DNA from: Dehalococcoidia bacterium
GTDB lineage: Bacteria > Chloroflexota > Dehalococcoidia > JAENJB01
Direction: 5' to 3'
Length of the DNA stretch: 7,683 bases
Assembly: GCA_016844565.1 (NCBI GenBank)
Contig: JAENJB010000047.1
Span: forward strand, 1-7,683
Under the pieces are notes generated by a model, which made no database searches, was not told where the DNA came from, and saw nothing but the letters and a program-made list of their open reading frames with translations. This document shows, one piece after another, positions 1 through 5,188 of this stretch. Position 1 is the first letter of the stretch; each line of letters opens with the position of its first letter. The translations under genes and the position numbers were made by a program.

Positions 1-676
1 TGAACTCCACGTTCTTGAGGGGAATGCCGGCCTTCAGGGCCATGGCGTAGCCGTTCCCAGATATCTCGCGCGGGGCCGAGGCCACCTCGGACATGCCAGC
101 CGCGCCTCCGGTGGCCAGAATGACCGCCCTGGCGCGGATGGAAACCCACTTCCCATCCCCAAGCAAGCCCGAAGCCCCGGCTATCATACCCTCGTCCGTG
201 AGCAGGCTCACGATGTGGCACTGCTCCACCACCTCGACCCCCATCTGTCTGGCCACCGGGGCCAGGACATCCAGCACGATGGCCCCGCCGTGGGCCCGGT
301 CGCCGCCCTCGACGTACCAGAGAGGCATCTTCTCGTAGTTCCCGTGGCCCGGTCTGTGCACCATGGGCACGCCGAGCTTGATGAGGTCCTGAATCCGGTC
401 CTCCGCCTCGGCGATGATGGCGTGCACCAGGGGCATGTCCTCGATGTACTTGCCCGGCACATCCTCGTAGCCGGGAATCTCGCCGCCTCTTATCTCCTCT
501 CCGTGATAGGTCCGGAAGGTGCGGGCCATGGCCGTTGACGATTCCTTGCCGAACCGGCCTTTGGTGGCCACCGCCACGCGGGCGCCCTGCCTCCGGGCCT
601 CGATGGCAGCCATCATCCCGGCGATCCCGGAGCCGATTACCAGGATGTCGGCGGTGATGGACTCTTTCTCCAGCAT
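1..676 (-). CDS. FAD-dependent oxidoreductase, fumarate reductase/succinate dehydrogenase flavoprotein type (3' part off window)
   Basis: Reading leftwards from the ATG at 676-674 gives 225 codons with no stop before the window edge, so the C-terminal half is missing. The start is firm: AGGGAGGAG at 689-681 lies five bases before the ATG. Residues 10-26 form a dinucleotide-binding Rossmann strand and turn (DILVIGSGIAGMMAA, with GxGxxG at 15-20). Residues 45-49 (SSTAMA) resemble the FAD contact region of the FAD_binding_2 family. The later ATGG at 188-191 and the GNGYAMALKAG stretch near 207-217 are also typical of succinate dehydrogenase, fumarate reductase, L-aspartate oxidase and adenylylsulfate reductase flavoproteins. 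The protein probably binds FAD and carries out a redox reaction in the cytoplasm. The exact substrate cannot be told, because the catalytic C-terminal part is outside the window. No iron-sulfur partner gene is seen on its upstream side. Confidence 0.9.
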   Translation of the reverse strand, partial: MLEKESITADILVIGSGIAGMMAAIEARRQGARVAVATKGRFGKESSTAMARTFRTYHGEEIRGGEIPGYEDVPGKYIEDMPLVHAIIAEAEDRIQDLIKLGVPMVHRPGHGNYEKMPLWYVEGGDRAHGGAIVLDVLAPVARQMGVEVVEQCHIVSLLTDEGMIAGASGLLGDGKWVSIRARAVILATGGAAGMSEVASAPREISGNGYAMALKAGIPLKNVEF

Positions 677-718
677 GTCACTCCTCCCTTCAAACATATC
701 ACCCGGAGCGCTGCAGGC

Positions 719-748
719 ATTCTAGCAGCAGTCTACGGTTGATAACAA
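719..748 (-). promoter_or_regulatory. Candidate sigma70-type promoter for the FAD oxidoreductase
   Basis: On the minus strand, TTGTTA (748-743, four of six matches to the -35 consensus) is followed by an 18-base spacer and TAGAAT (724-719, five of six matches to the -10 consensus). Transcription would begin near 712, leaving a leader of about 35 bases that contains the strong ribosome binding site at 689-681. This is a consensus match by eye, with no expression evidence. Confidence 0.45.
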
Positions 749-883
749 TTCCTATCCGCGGCCGCCTGAGTGCTCTTCCCTGGGACAGTAGTGATTATGA
801 TTCAATTGCTTCCTCATCATCCGGGGGACCACGCCGGAAGGCACGGTACGGGTAATCATTAAGCAGGCTGCATTGACGGCAGG

Positions 884-900
884 AGAGTTCATGGAACTCT
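884..900. repeat. Perfect 7-bp-arm palindrome, AGAGTTC-atg-GAACTCT
   Basis: The arms at 884-890 and 894-900 are exact reverse complements around a three-base centre, giving a 17-base near-palindrome. This symmetry suits a dimeric regulator site better than a terminator, since the loop is short and there is no T tract. It lies about 135 bases upstream of the -35 of the FAD gene promoter candidate and about 115 bases beyond the end of the hicB-like gene. No regulator gene is present to pair it with, so its function is unassigned and chance is possible. Confidence 0.35.
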
Positions 901-1016
901 GAAGCGGACCTCGTGGGCCGACCGCATGGATGAGCCAGAGGTAGCCGGGGAGATCACCGTCCTCCACCCTCCACATTGAGGGACAAGGGAGAAGCCGACG
1001 CTGCAGAACTGTTTAG

Positions 1017-1238
1017 CTACCCAACTGCCTGGTAGATCGCCGGGCGGTATCGGGGACGTGGTATCGGCTTGCCAGCCTCCCGCGCTGCCTGGAGCCAGGC
1101 CGCCTTCGCCCGTCCCAACTCGGCAAGGGCCTCTTCTGGAGTCTCGCCGAAAGCAGAGCAAGAGATGAGGTCGGGTATGTCAGCGATGTACCCGCCGTCT
1201 TCCTTGCTGTAGAAGATGTTGATGTGATACTCAGTCAT
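1017..1238 (-). CDS. HicB-like (HicB_lk_antitox/UPF0150 fold) small protein
   Basis: This is a 73-residue protein starting at the ATG 1238-1236, with GGAGGAG at 1250-1244 five bases before it. The sequence matches the HicB antitoxin fold. It has an N-terminal strand (residues 4-10), the EDGGYIADIPDL core (13-24), a short strand (SCSAFGET, 26-33), a helix (PEEALAELGRAKAAW, 34-48) and the GKPIPRP motif (56-62). In this family the domain is a partly degraded RNase H-like fold that usually blocks a HicA mRNA-cleaving toxin. Here there is no C-terminal helix-turn-helix or ribbon-helix-helix, so self-repression by direct DNA binding is not expected. No HicA-like frame is seen on either side. It may be a solitary HicB-like protein or the remnant of a pair. 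Its start overlaps the end of a short upstream ORF (ATGA), which hints at translational coupling. Confidence 0.85.
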   Translation of the reverse strand: MTEYHINIFYSKEDGGYIADIPDLISCSAFGETPEEALAELGRAKAAWLQAAREAGKPIPRPRYRPAIYQAVG

Positions 1239-1321
1239 CCCTGCTCCTCCAATACCAGGTCATAGCATTCAACCAGGCGCAAGAGATGTCGTACCTGGTA
1301 TGGCTTGGCTTGTCCTCTCAT
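1235..1321 (-). CDS. Doubtful short ORF overlapping the hicB-like start (28 aa)
   Basis: The frame reads from an ATG at 1321-1319 to a TGA at 1237-1235, and this stop shares the ATGA with the hicB-like start. The peptide (MRGQAKPYQVRHLLRLVECY followed by eight residues) is basic and then helical-looking. The hicB ribosome binding site lies inside its last codons, the usual arrangement for coupled genes. Without a start codon requirement the frame is open back to 1378, directly after the stop of the membrane protein gene, giving 47 codons. No ribosome binding site precedes the ATG. An open run of this length is not rare by chance. It could be a coupled leader peptide, the tail of a decayed gene, or nothing. 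Confidence 0.25.
   Translation of the reverse strand: MRGQAKPYQVRHLLRLVECYDLVLEEQG
1252..1301. repeat. Inverted repeat ATACCAGGT ... ACCTGGTAT upstream of the hicB-like gene
   Basis: The nine-base arms at 1252-1260 and 1293-1301 are perfect reverse complements, separated by 32 bases. The pair sits just behind the hicB-like start (ATG at 1238) and covers its upstream region. Two half sites spaced like this could be contacted by one regulator through looping, or could form a weak stem in the RNA. There is no T tract, so it is not a simple terminator. Function is inferred only from position. Confidence 0.35.
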
Positions 1322-1378
1322 CGACTGAATGTTAAGCAGTTCAGGAATGGCCGAGTGCGCCAGTATGTGTCTGGCAAT

Positions 1379-1546
1379 TCACCTCACGGCTACGCCCAGG
1401 TAGTACGGCCAGATTACCAACCCGAGCAGTATCTTCCACCATACCGGCTGGGTGAAGGCGATGGTGAACAGCCAGCCAGCGAACCACATCGCACCCGCCG
1501 GGGCGCCTGATATATTAGCCCGTTTCGCTTTGTCTTGCTGTGCCAT
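1379..1546 (-). CDS. Small probable membrane protein, function unknown (55 aa)
   Basis: I chose the ATG at 1546-1544 because AGGAGG (1558-1553) precedes it at a normal distance. The longer version starting at 1582 adds 12 residues across that ribosome binding site and is unlikely. The protein has a short polar, lysine-rich N-terminus (MAQQDKAKRANISGAP). Two hydrophobic, tryptophan-rich stretches follow at about residues 17-32 (GAMWFAGWLFTIAFT) and 35-52 (VWWKILLGLVIWPYYLG). These fit one hairpin of two short membrane helices or a single long one. I recognise no family with certainty. It lies upstream of the hicB-like gene on the same strand with a 140-base gap, so the two could be cotranscribed. 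Confidence 0.65.
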   Translation of the reverse strand: MAQQDKAKRANISGAPAGAMWFAGWLFTIAFTQPVWWKILLGLVIWPYYLGVAVR

Positions 1547-1658
1547 ATGTTCCCTCCTTTGAGCCGAATCCCCGCACGACAAATGACTAACCCAAAATCA
1601 GGTTCTTCTGATGGTAGCCGATTCTACAGCGAGCGCGCCTTTCAGACAAGACGGGGTC

Positions 1659-1687
1659 TGTTCATTCGCAATGAATTGCCCTAAAAT
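1659..1687 (+). promoter_or_regulatory. Candidate promoter with operator-like palindrome for the phosphoribosyltransferase gene
   Basis: TAAAAT at 1682-1687 matches five of six bases of the -10 consensus. A weak -35 (TGTTCA, 1659-1664) lies 17 bases before it. Between them is the palindrome TTCATT-cgc-AATGAA (1661-1675), placed where a repressor would block RNA polymerase. Transcription from this -10 would begin around 1694, only about three bases before the ATG at 1697, so the mRNA could be leaderless. That agrees with the lack of any ribosome binding site ahead of the gene. Confidence 0.4.
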
Positions 1688-1696
1688 AGGCCCGGG

Positions 1697-2398
1697 ATGA
1701 ACCTCATGCGATCAGCAGACTGGAAACCGAGCTTCGAGGACCGCGCTGACGCCGGCAGGCAACTGGCAGTCAAACTGAGTGCCTATGCCCGCCTGCCGGT
1801 GGTTGTAATGGCCATCCCGAACGGGGGCGTGCCGGTGGCGGCCGAAATCGCCCGTGCGCTGAATGCCGATCTGGACGTGGTCGTCTCCCGCAGGATACCC
1901 ATGCCACTTCACCCCGAATCAGGTTTCGGCGCCATTACCGACGACGGCACGATGCTTCTGCTCGATGACCTGGTAAGAACGACCGGCCTGGATAAGCAGC
2001 AGATCGAGAGTGAAGCCGAGCGGGTGAGGGCGGAGGTGAAGCGGCGCAGCCTTCTGTACAAGGGGAACCGCCTGCCGGTGAGCCTTCATCGCCAGACGGC
2101 CATCATCGTTGATGACGGCCTCGCTTCAGGGATAACCATGTTGGCCGCTGTTAGCTCGGTGCGTCAACGGTACCCCTGGGAGATAGTGGTGGCTGTGCCA
2201 TGCGCTTCAGCGTCCGCGAAGGAACAGGTGGAGAAGGTCGCGGAGAAGGTCATCGCTTGCGTGGTCGGGGAGCCCGATGCCCCCTTCGCGGTGGCCGACC
2301 ACTACGTTCTCTGGCCCGACGTTAAGGATGCTGAGGTCATCAGCACCCTCGATGAATGGCAAAAACAGCGGTTCCGCCGCGCGCATCATCTGGCTTAG
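1697..2398 (+). CDS. Phosphoribosyltransferase-fold protein (PF00156 type)
   Basis: This is a 233-residue cytoplasmic protein. The PRPP-binding signature is clear at residues 134-147 (TAIIVDDGLASGIT): hydrophobic strand, two acidic residues, then the G-x-x-x-G loop that holds the 5-phosphate of PRPP. An N-terminal loop, IPNGGVPVAAEIARAL (40-55), is the pyrophosphate-binding loop, with Asn where relatives often have Arg. The stretch VVVSRRIPMPLHPE followed by FGAITDDGT (about 61-84) resembles the family of stand-alone bacterial phosphoribosyltransferases of unknown substrate, not the purine or pyrimidine salvage enzymes. Alternative starts are the ATG at 1697 and another three codons later at 1706. 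Neither has a ribosome binding site, which fits a leaderless message. The gene stands alone, with repeats and a new promoter candidate after it. The substrate is not predictable from sequence. Confidence 0.88.
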   Translation: MNLMRSADWKPSFEDRADAGRQLAVKLSAYARLPVVVMAIPNGGVPVAAEIARALNADLDVVVSRRIPMPLHPESGFGAITDDGTMLLLDDLVRTTGLDKQQIESEAERVRAEVKRRSLLYKGNRLPVSLHRQTAIIVDDGLASGITMLAAVSSVRQRYPWEIVVAVPCASASAKEQVEKVAEKVIACVVGEPDAPFAVADHYVLWPDVKDAEVISTLDEWQKQRFRRAHHLA

Positions 2399-2420
2399 AA
2401 GGTATACGGCACCTCGGCGT

Positions 2421-2532
2421 CTGTCATTGCGAGGAAGCCCGATGCAATCGGGACGACGAAGCAATCTCAACAGGACTAGGGGCGTAGAGATTGCTTCGCC
2501 CTTGGCGATTGCCAATGGGCTCGCAATGACAG
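2421..2532. repeat. Multi-armed dispersed repeat (REP/MITE-like, 'tcattgcgagg' type)
   Basis: The 112-base unit is bounded by perfect 13-base inverted ends, CTGTCATTGCGAG (2421-2433) and CTCGCAATGACAG (2520-2532). Inside are three more hairpins. CCCGAT/ATCGGG spans 2438-2452. A perfect 12-base stem, CGAAGCAATCTC/GAGATTGCTTCG, spans 2457-2498. GCCC-TTGGC/GCCAA-GGGC spans about 2498-2520 with one bulged T. The unit can therefore fold as a stem with three arms. Its sequence is the well-known environmental-genome repeat whose minus-strand translation begins with CHCE and yields spurious 'CHCEERSDEAIS' peptides. There is no clear flanking target duplication and no transposase. It could act as a transcription terminator after the phosphoribosyltransferase gene and is probably mobilised in trans. 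Confidence 0.85.
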
Positions 2533-2621
2533 AGGATGGACGCATTATTTTCAGAGTATTGGTAGTGGGCGCTTCCCGGCAAGTATCTGCTGACGTCCGC
2601 AGGGAACTCGTCCGCCGGCTC

Positions 2622-2649
2622 TTGCGCCTGCCGCGCGAAGTGGTATAAA
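2622..2649 (+). promoter_or_regulatory. Candidate promoter for the molybdopterin subunit gene
   Basis: TATAAA (2644-2649) matches five of six -10 bases. TTGCGC (2622-2627), which has the conserved TTG, lies 16 bases before it. Transcription would begin near 2656, giving a leader of about 28 bases that contains the GAGGGGAGG ribosome binding site. It is an independent promoter after the repeat, so this gene need not depend on the gene upstream. Confidence 0.4.
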
Positions 2650-2683
2650 CTTCCCGCAGAGTTCGATGAGGGGAGGCGCCGCC

Positions 2684-5035
2684 GTGGCCAAGCCGCATAC
2701 CCCACTGCTCGTCACCGAAGAGAAGCTGTCCATAGTCGGGCAGAGCCCGGTCCGGAAGGGTGTCGAGGACCTGGCGGCCGGAAAGGCGAAGTTTACCGGC
2801 GATTTCAGCTTCCCCGACCTCCTAGTCGGACTCATCCTCCGCAGTCATTTCCCCCATGCCCGCATCAGGGGCATCGACACCGCTCAGGCCGAGAAGCTGC
2901 CGGGCGTCAGGGCTGTGGTCACCCATCGGGATACCCCCCATGTCCGCATCGGGCGCTGGATCAGCGACCGGCCGGTGCTGGCATGGGATAAGGTGTGCTA
3001 TGCCGGGGATCCGGTGGCCGCCGTGGCCGCCGTCGACCGGGAGACAGCTGAGGCTGCCTTGGCCCTGATTCGAGTTGACTACGATGAACTCCCCGCGGTC
3101 TTCGACGTCGAGGAGGCCATGAGGCCCGGCGCACCTATCATTCACGAGGCGCTGTCCACCTATAAGACGGAGGGCCGCATCTTCGGGCAGGGGAATACCC
3201 TGCTGCGTACCGAACTCCGCGTGGGGGAAGTTGAGGGGGCCTGGGACCAGTGCGACGTGCTGCACGAGGACACCTACCGCACCCAGGTGGTCCACCACGG
3301 TTTTATCGAGCCGCATGAGGCATTGGCGGCGCCCGACGCCTCGGGGAAGATTACCCTGTGGTGCACCACCAAGGCCGCTTTCACCATCCGCTCCGGCGTC
3401 GCCAGGGCGCTGGGACTACCGATGTCGCGGCTGCGCGTCATCGCCCCGGCGGTCGGCGGCGACTACGGGGGCAAGGGCACGGTCCAGATGGAGCCCATCT
3501 GCGTCCTGCTGGCGATGAAGGCGGCGCAGCCGGTCAAGATCAGCCTGACCCGGCAGGAGGAGCTGACCGCCACCTACATGCGCCAGGCCAGCGTGTGCCG
3601 CCTCAAGGTCGGCGCCAGGAACGACGGCAGGCTGGTCGCCCTCCAGGGGGAGATCATCTACGATACCGGGGCCTACTGCGACCTGATGGGGCTGTCCCCC
3701 GGCCGCCTCGACCTTTTCCTGGGCCCTTATAAGATTCCGAACGTGCAGTTCACCGCCCATCGCGTGTATACCAACAACACCCCACGGGGACACATGCGCG
3801 GCCCGGGCGGGCCCCAGCCCTGCTTCGCCGTCGAGTCCCACCTGGACATGGTGGCGCGCAAGCTGGGGATATCGCCGGTCGAGTTCCGTCTCCGGAACTC
3901 TCTGGATGAGGGGGACGTCATGTCCAGGGGCACGGTGGTGATTGCGCCGGGCATCAAGGAGACCCTGCGCCGCACCGGCCGGTTCCTGGCCGGGGCGCAG
4001 AAAGGCCCCAACCAGGGGTGGGGCGTCGCCTCACTCATCTGGGATGGGGTCAACATCAAGCAGATCACGCCATCCAGCGCGGCCGTCAAGATAAACGAGG
4101 ACGGGACGGTGGTGCTCATAACCGGCGCCCCGGAGCAGGGTGGCGGCCCCCACACCATCCTGTCCCAGATTGTCGCGGAGGTGCTGGGTGTACCCTACGA
4201 GGCGGTATCGGTCTTCGGCAGCGACACGGACGCCACTCCCTTCGAGACAAGCGTCGGGGGCAGCCGGACCACCTATCGAGTCGGCAACACCGTCAGACTG
4301 GCCGCCGAGTCCGCCCGGGAGCAGCTCTTCGAGCTGGCGGCGGAGAAGCTCGGCGTCGGTCCGGAGGGGATGACCGCCCGGGAGGGCCGCATCCACGCCG
4401 GCGGGCAGCCGGAGAAGTCAGTCTCCATCGTCGAGCTCGCCGGCTATGCTCTCAAGTCGCGAGGCAGCCTCATCCAGGCGACGGGGAGAGTCAGGCGCAG
4501 GGAGTGGTACCGGTATCTGGCTGGCGAGGCCGCTGCCCACGGCCCCCACGGGGAGGTCCTTGACGGGTCGCCCCAGGGCACCCAGGCGGTGAAGGTGGAG
4601 GTGGACCCGCAGACGGGAAGGGTGCGCGTGCTCGAGTATTTCGCCTGCCACGATGTCGGGCGGGCGCTACACCGCGGCAATGTGGAGGGGCAGATCGATG
4701 GCGCGGTGGTACTGGGACTGGGATACGCGCTGAGCGAGGAGGTGCGCCTGAAAGACGGGCGCACCCTGGTCTCCGGCTTCACGGACTACAAAATGCCAAC
4801 CGCGGCGGATGCTTTGCAGGTCAAGACCGACATTGTGGAGTTTCCCTCCCACTACGGCCCCTTCGGAGCCAAGGGGATTGCCGAGCCGGCCAGCCTGCCG
4901 GTGGCGCCTGCCATTGCCAACGCCATCTACGATGCTGTAGGTGTTCGCCTGCGTGAGCTGCCGCTGACACCGGAAAAGGTGCTGCGGGCGTTGAGAGAGA
5001 GGGGTAGCATGAGCGGGACCACACCCTCTCCCTAA
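2684..5035 (+). CDS. Xanthine dehydrogenase/aldehyde oxidase-family molybdopterin-binding (large) subunit
   Basis: This 783-residue protein oxidises or hydroxylates an unknown substrate at a molybdenum-cytosine or -guanine dinucleotide cofactor. I prefer the GTG at 2684 to the ATG at 2666: GAGGGGAGG (2668-2676) is seven bases before the GTG and overlaps the ATG. Residues about 20-145 form the N-terminal hammerhead domain (GDPVAAVAAVDRETAE is typical). The cofactor domains follow: HGFIEPHEA (205-213), GGDYGGK (258-264, usually GGGFGGK), MRGPGGPQ (371-378) in the active-site loop, EQGGGPHT (484-491) and GAKGIAEP (728-735). The Glu at 734 is the expected catalytic base. The loop lacks the Cys of true CO dehydrogenase CoxL (AYRCSFR), so a CO dehydrogenase label would be wrong. 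The length is normal. Neither the [2Fe-2S] nor the FAD subunit gene is adjacent. The last residues fall in a repeat. Confidence 0.93.
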   Translation: MAKPHTPLLVTEEKLSIVGQSPVRKGVEDLAAGKAKFTGDFSFPDLLVGLILRSHFPHARIRGIDTAQAEKLPGVRAVVTHRDTPHVRIGRWISDRPVLAWDKVCYAGDPVAAVAAVDRETAEAALALIRVDYDELPAVFDVEEAMRPGAPIIHEALSTYKTEGRIFGQGNTLLRTELRVGEVEGAWDQCDVLHEDTYRTQVVHHGFIEPHEALAAPDASGKITLWCTTKAAFTIRSGVARALGLPMSRLRVIAPAVGGDYGGKGTVQMEPICVLLAMKAAQPVKISLTRQEELTATYMRQASVCRLKVGARNDGRLVALQGEIIYDTGAYCDLMGLSPGRLDLFLGPYKIPNVQFTAHRVYTNNTPRGHMRGPGGPQPCFAVESHLDMVARKLGISPVEFRLRNSLDEGDVMSRGTVVIAPGIKETLRRTGRFLAGAQKGPNQGWGVASLIWDGVNIKQITPSSAAVKINEDGTVVLITGAPEQGGGPHTILSQIVAEVLGVPYEAVSVFGSDTDATPFETSVGGSRTTYRVGNTVRLAAESAREQLFELAAEKLGVGPEGMTAREGRIHAGGQPEKSVSIVELAGYALKSRGSLIQATGRVRRREWYRYLAGEAAAHGPHGEVLDGSPQGTQAVKVEVDPQTGRVRVLEYFACHDVGRALHRGNVEGQIDGAVVLGLGYALSEEVRLKDGRTLVSGFTDYKMPTAADALQVKTDIVEFPSHYGPFGAKGIAEPASLPVAPAIANAIYDAVGVRLRELPLTPEKVLRALRERGSMSGTTPSP

Positions 5036-5059
5036 CCCTCTCCCGTCAAGGGAGAGGGT
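5035..5059 (+). terminator. Repeat-derived hairpin at the end of the molybdopterin subunit gene
   Basis: CCCTCTCCC (5036-5044) pairs perfectly with GGGAGAGGG (5050-5058) around a five-base loop (GTCAA), and A5035/T5059 adds a tenth pair. The stem is strong, but no T tract follows, so intrinsic termination is uncertain. The wider string from about 5024 (ccctctccctaaccctctccc) is a common bacterial intergenic repeat type, and the TAA stop (5033-5035) of the upstream gene lies inside it. Confidence 0.6.
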
Positions 5060-5063
5060 ACAC

Positions 5064-5083
5064 GGCGGGTTGCTTCGCCCGCC
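5064..5083 (+). terminator. Second small hairpin after the molybdopterin subunit gene
   Basis: GGCGGG (5064-5069) pairs with CCCGCC (5078-5083) across an eight-base loop, five bases after the larger hairpin. The two in tandem separate the enzyme gene from the transporter operon. No T tract follows. Confidence 0.4.
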
Positions 5084-5110
5084 TCGAAAGTGTATGCTTA
5101 CGCCAGACTG

Positions 5111-5140
5111 CTAACATTCCTGCGCGTGATTCGTTATATA
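5111..5140 (+). promoter_or_regulatory. Candidate promoter for the ABC transporter operon
   Basis: CTAACA (5111-5116, four of six -35 matches) is separated by 18 bases from TATATA (5135-5140). The latter is part of an AT-rich run (ttatatatatc, 5134-5144) that stands out in this GC-rich window. Transcription would begin around 5147, giving a leader of about 40 bases up to the ATG at 5189. Confidence 0.45.
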
Positions 5141-5188
5141 TATCAGTGGCAGCCGGCTTACGCCATGAAGGGCGAAAAAGGAGAAGCG

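Larger units (their letters stand above)
677..1016. other. 340-base intergenic stretch without a supported gene
   Basis: Apart from the promoter candidate at 719-748 and the palindrome at 884-900, I see no supported feature here. A minus-strand open frame over 752-976 (74 codons) has no ribosome binding site, mixed third-position bases and no recognisable motif. The plus-strand reading of 843-902 gives a protein-like tail (TVRVIIKQAALTAGEFMEL, then TGA). Its frame is closed by a stop at 798-800 and has no start, so at most it is a decayed gene end. The stretch lies downstream of the hicB-like gene and upstream of the FAD gene, both on the minus strand. Confidence 0.5.

Noticed and set aside
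93..538. Plus- and minus-strand open frames inside the left end (93-338, 215-538, 208-462)
   Set aside because: They are other-frame shadows of the FAD oxidoreductase, which has clear motifs and a strong ribosome binding site.
752..976. Minus-strand 74-codon frame as a gene
   Set aside because: It has no ribosome binding site, no recognisable motif and mixed third-position bases. It is more likely non-coding.
1286..1510. Plus-strand 74-codon frame
   Set aside because: It lies opposite the small membrane protein and has low-complexity content typical of an antisense shadow.
1597..1612. ATCAG/CTGAT five-base hairpin as a terminator or operator
   Set aside because: The arms are short and unremarkable, with no T tract.
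2277..2648. Plus-strand 123-codon frame ending in a protein-like stretch (VLVVGASRQVSADVRREL)
   Set aside because: It overlaps the phosphoribosyltransferase end and runs through the repeat. It has no ribosome binding site, so chance opening in GC-rich DNA is enough to explain it.
2207..2835. Minus-strand frames crossing the intergenic repeat
   Set aside because: The CHCE... peptides come from the repeat itself, a known source of spurious proteins, and the rest is antisense to neighbouring genes.
3416..4158. Long antisense frames within the molybdopterin subunit gene
   Set aside because: They are shadows created by high third-position GC. The sense frame has full-length family motifs.
2684..5035. 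Labelling the large subunit as CO dehydrogenase CoxL
   Set aside because: The AYRCSFR active-site loop is absent; the loop reads MRGPGGPQ.
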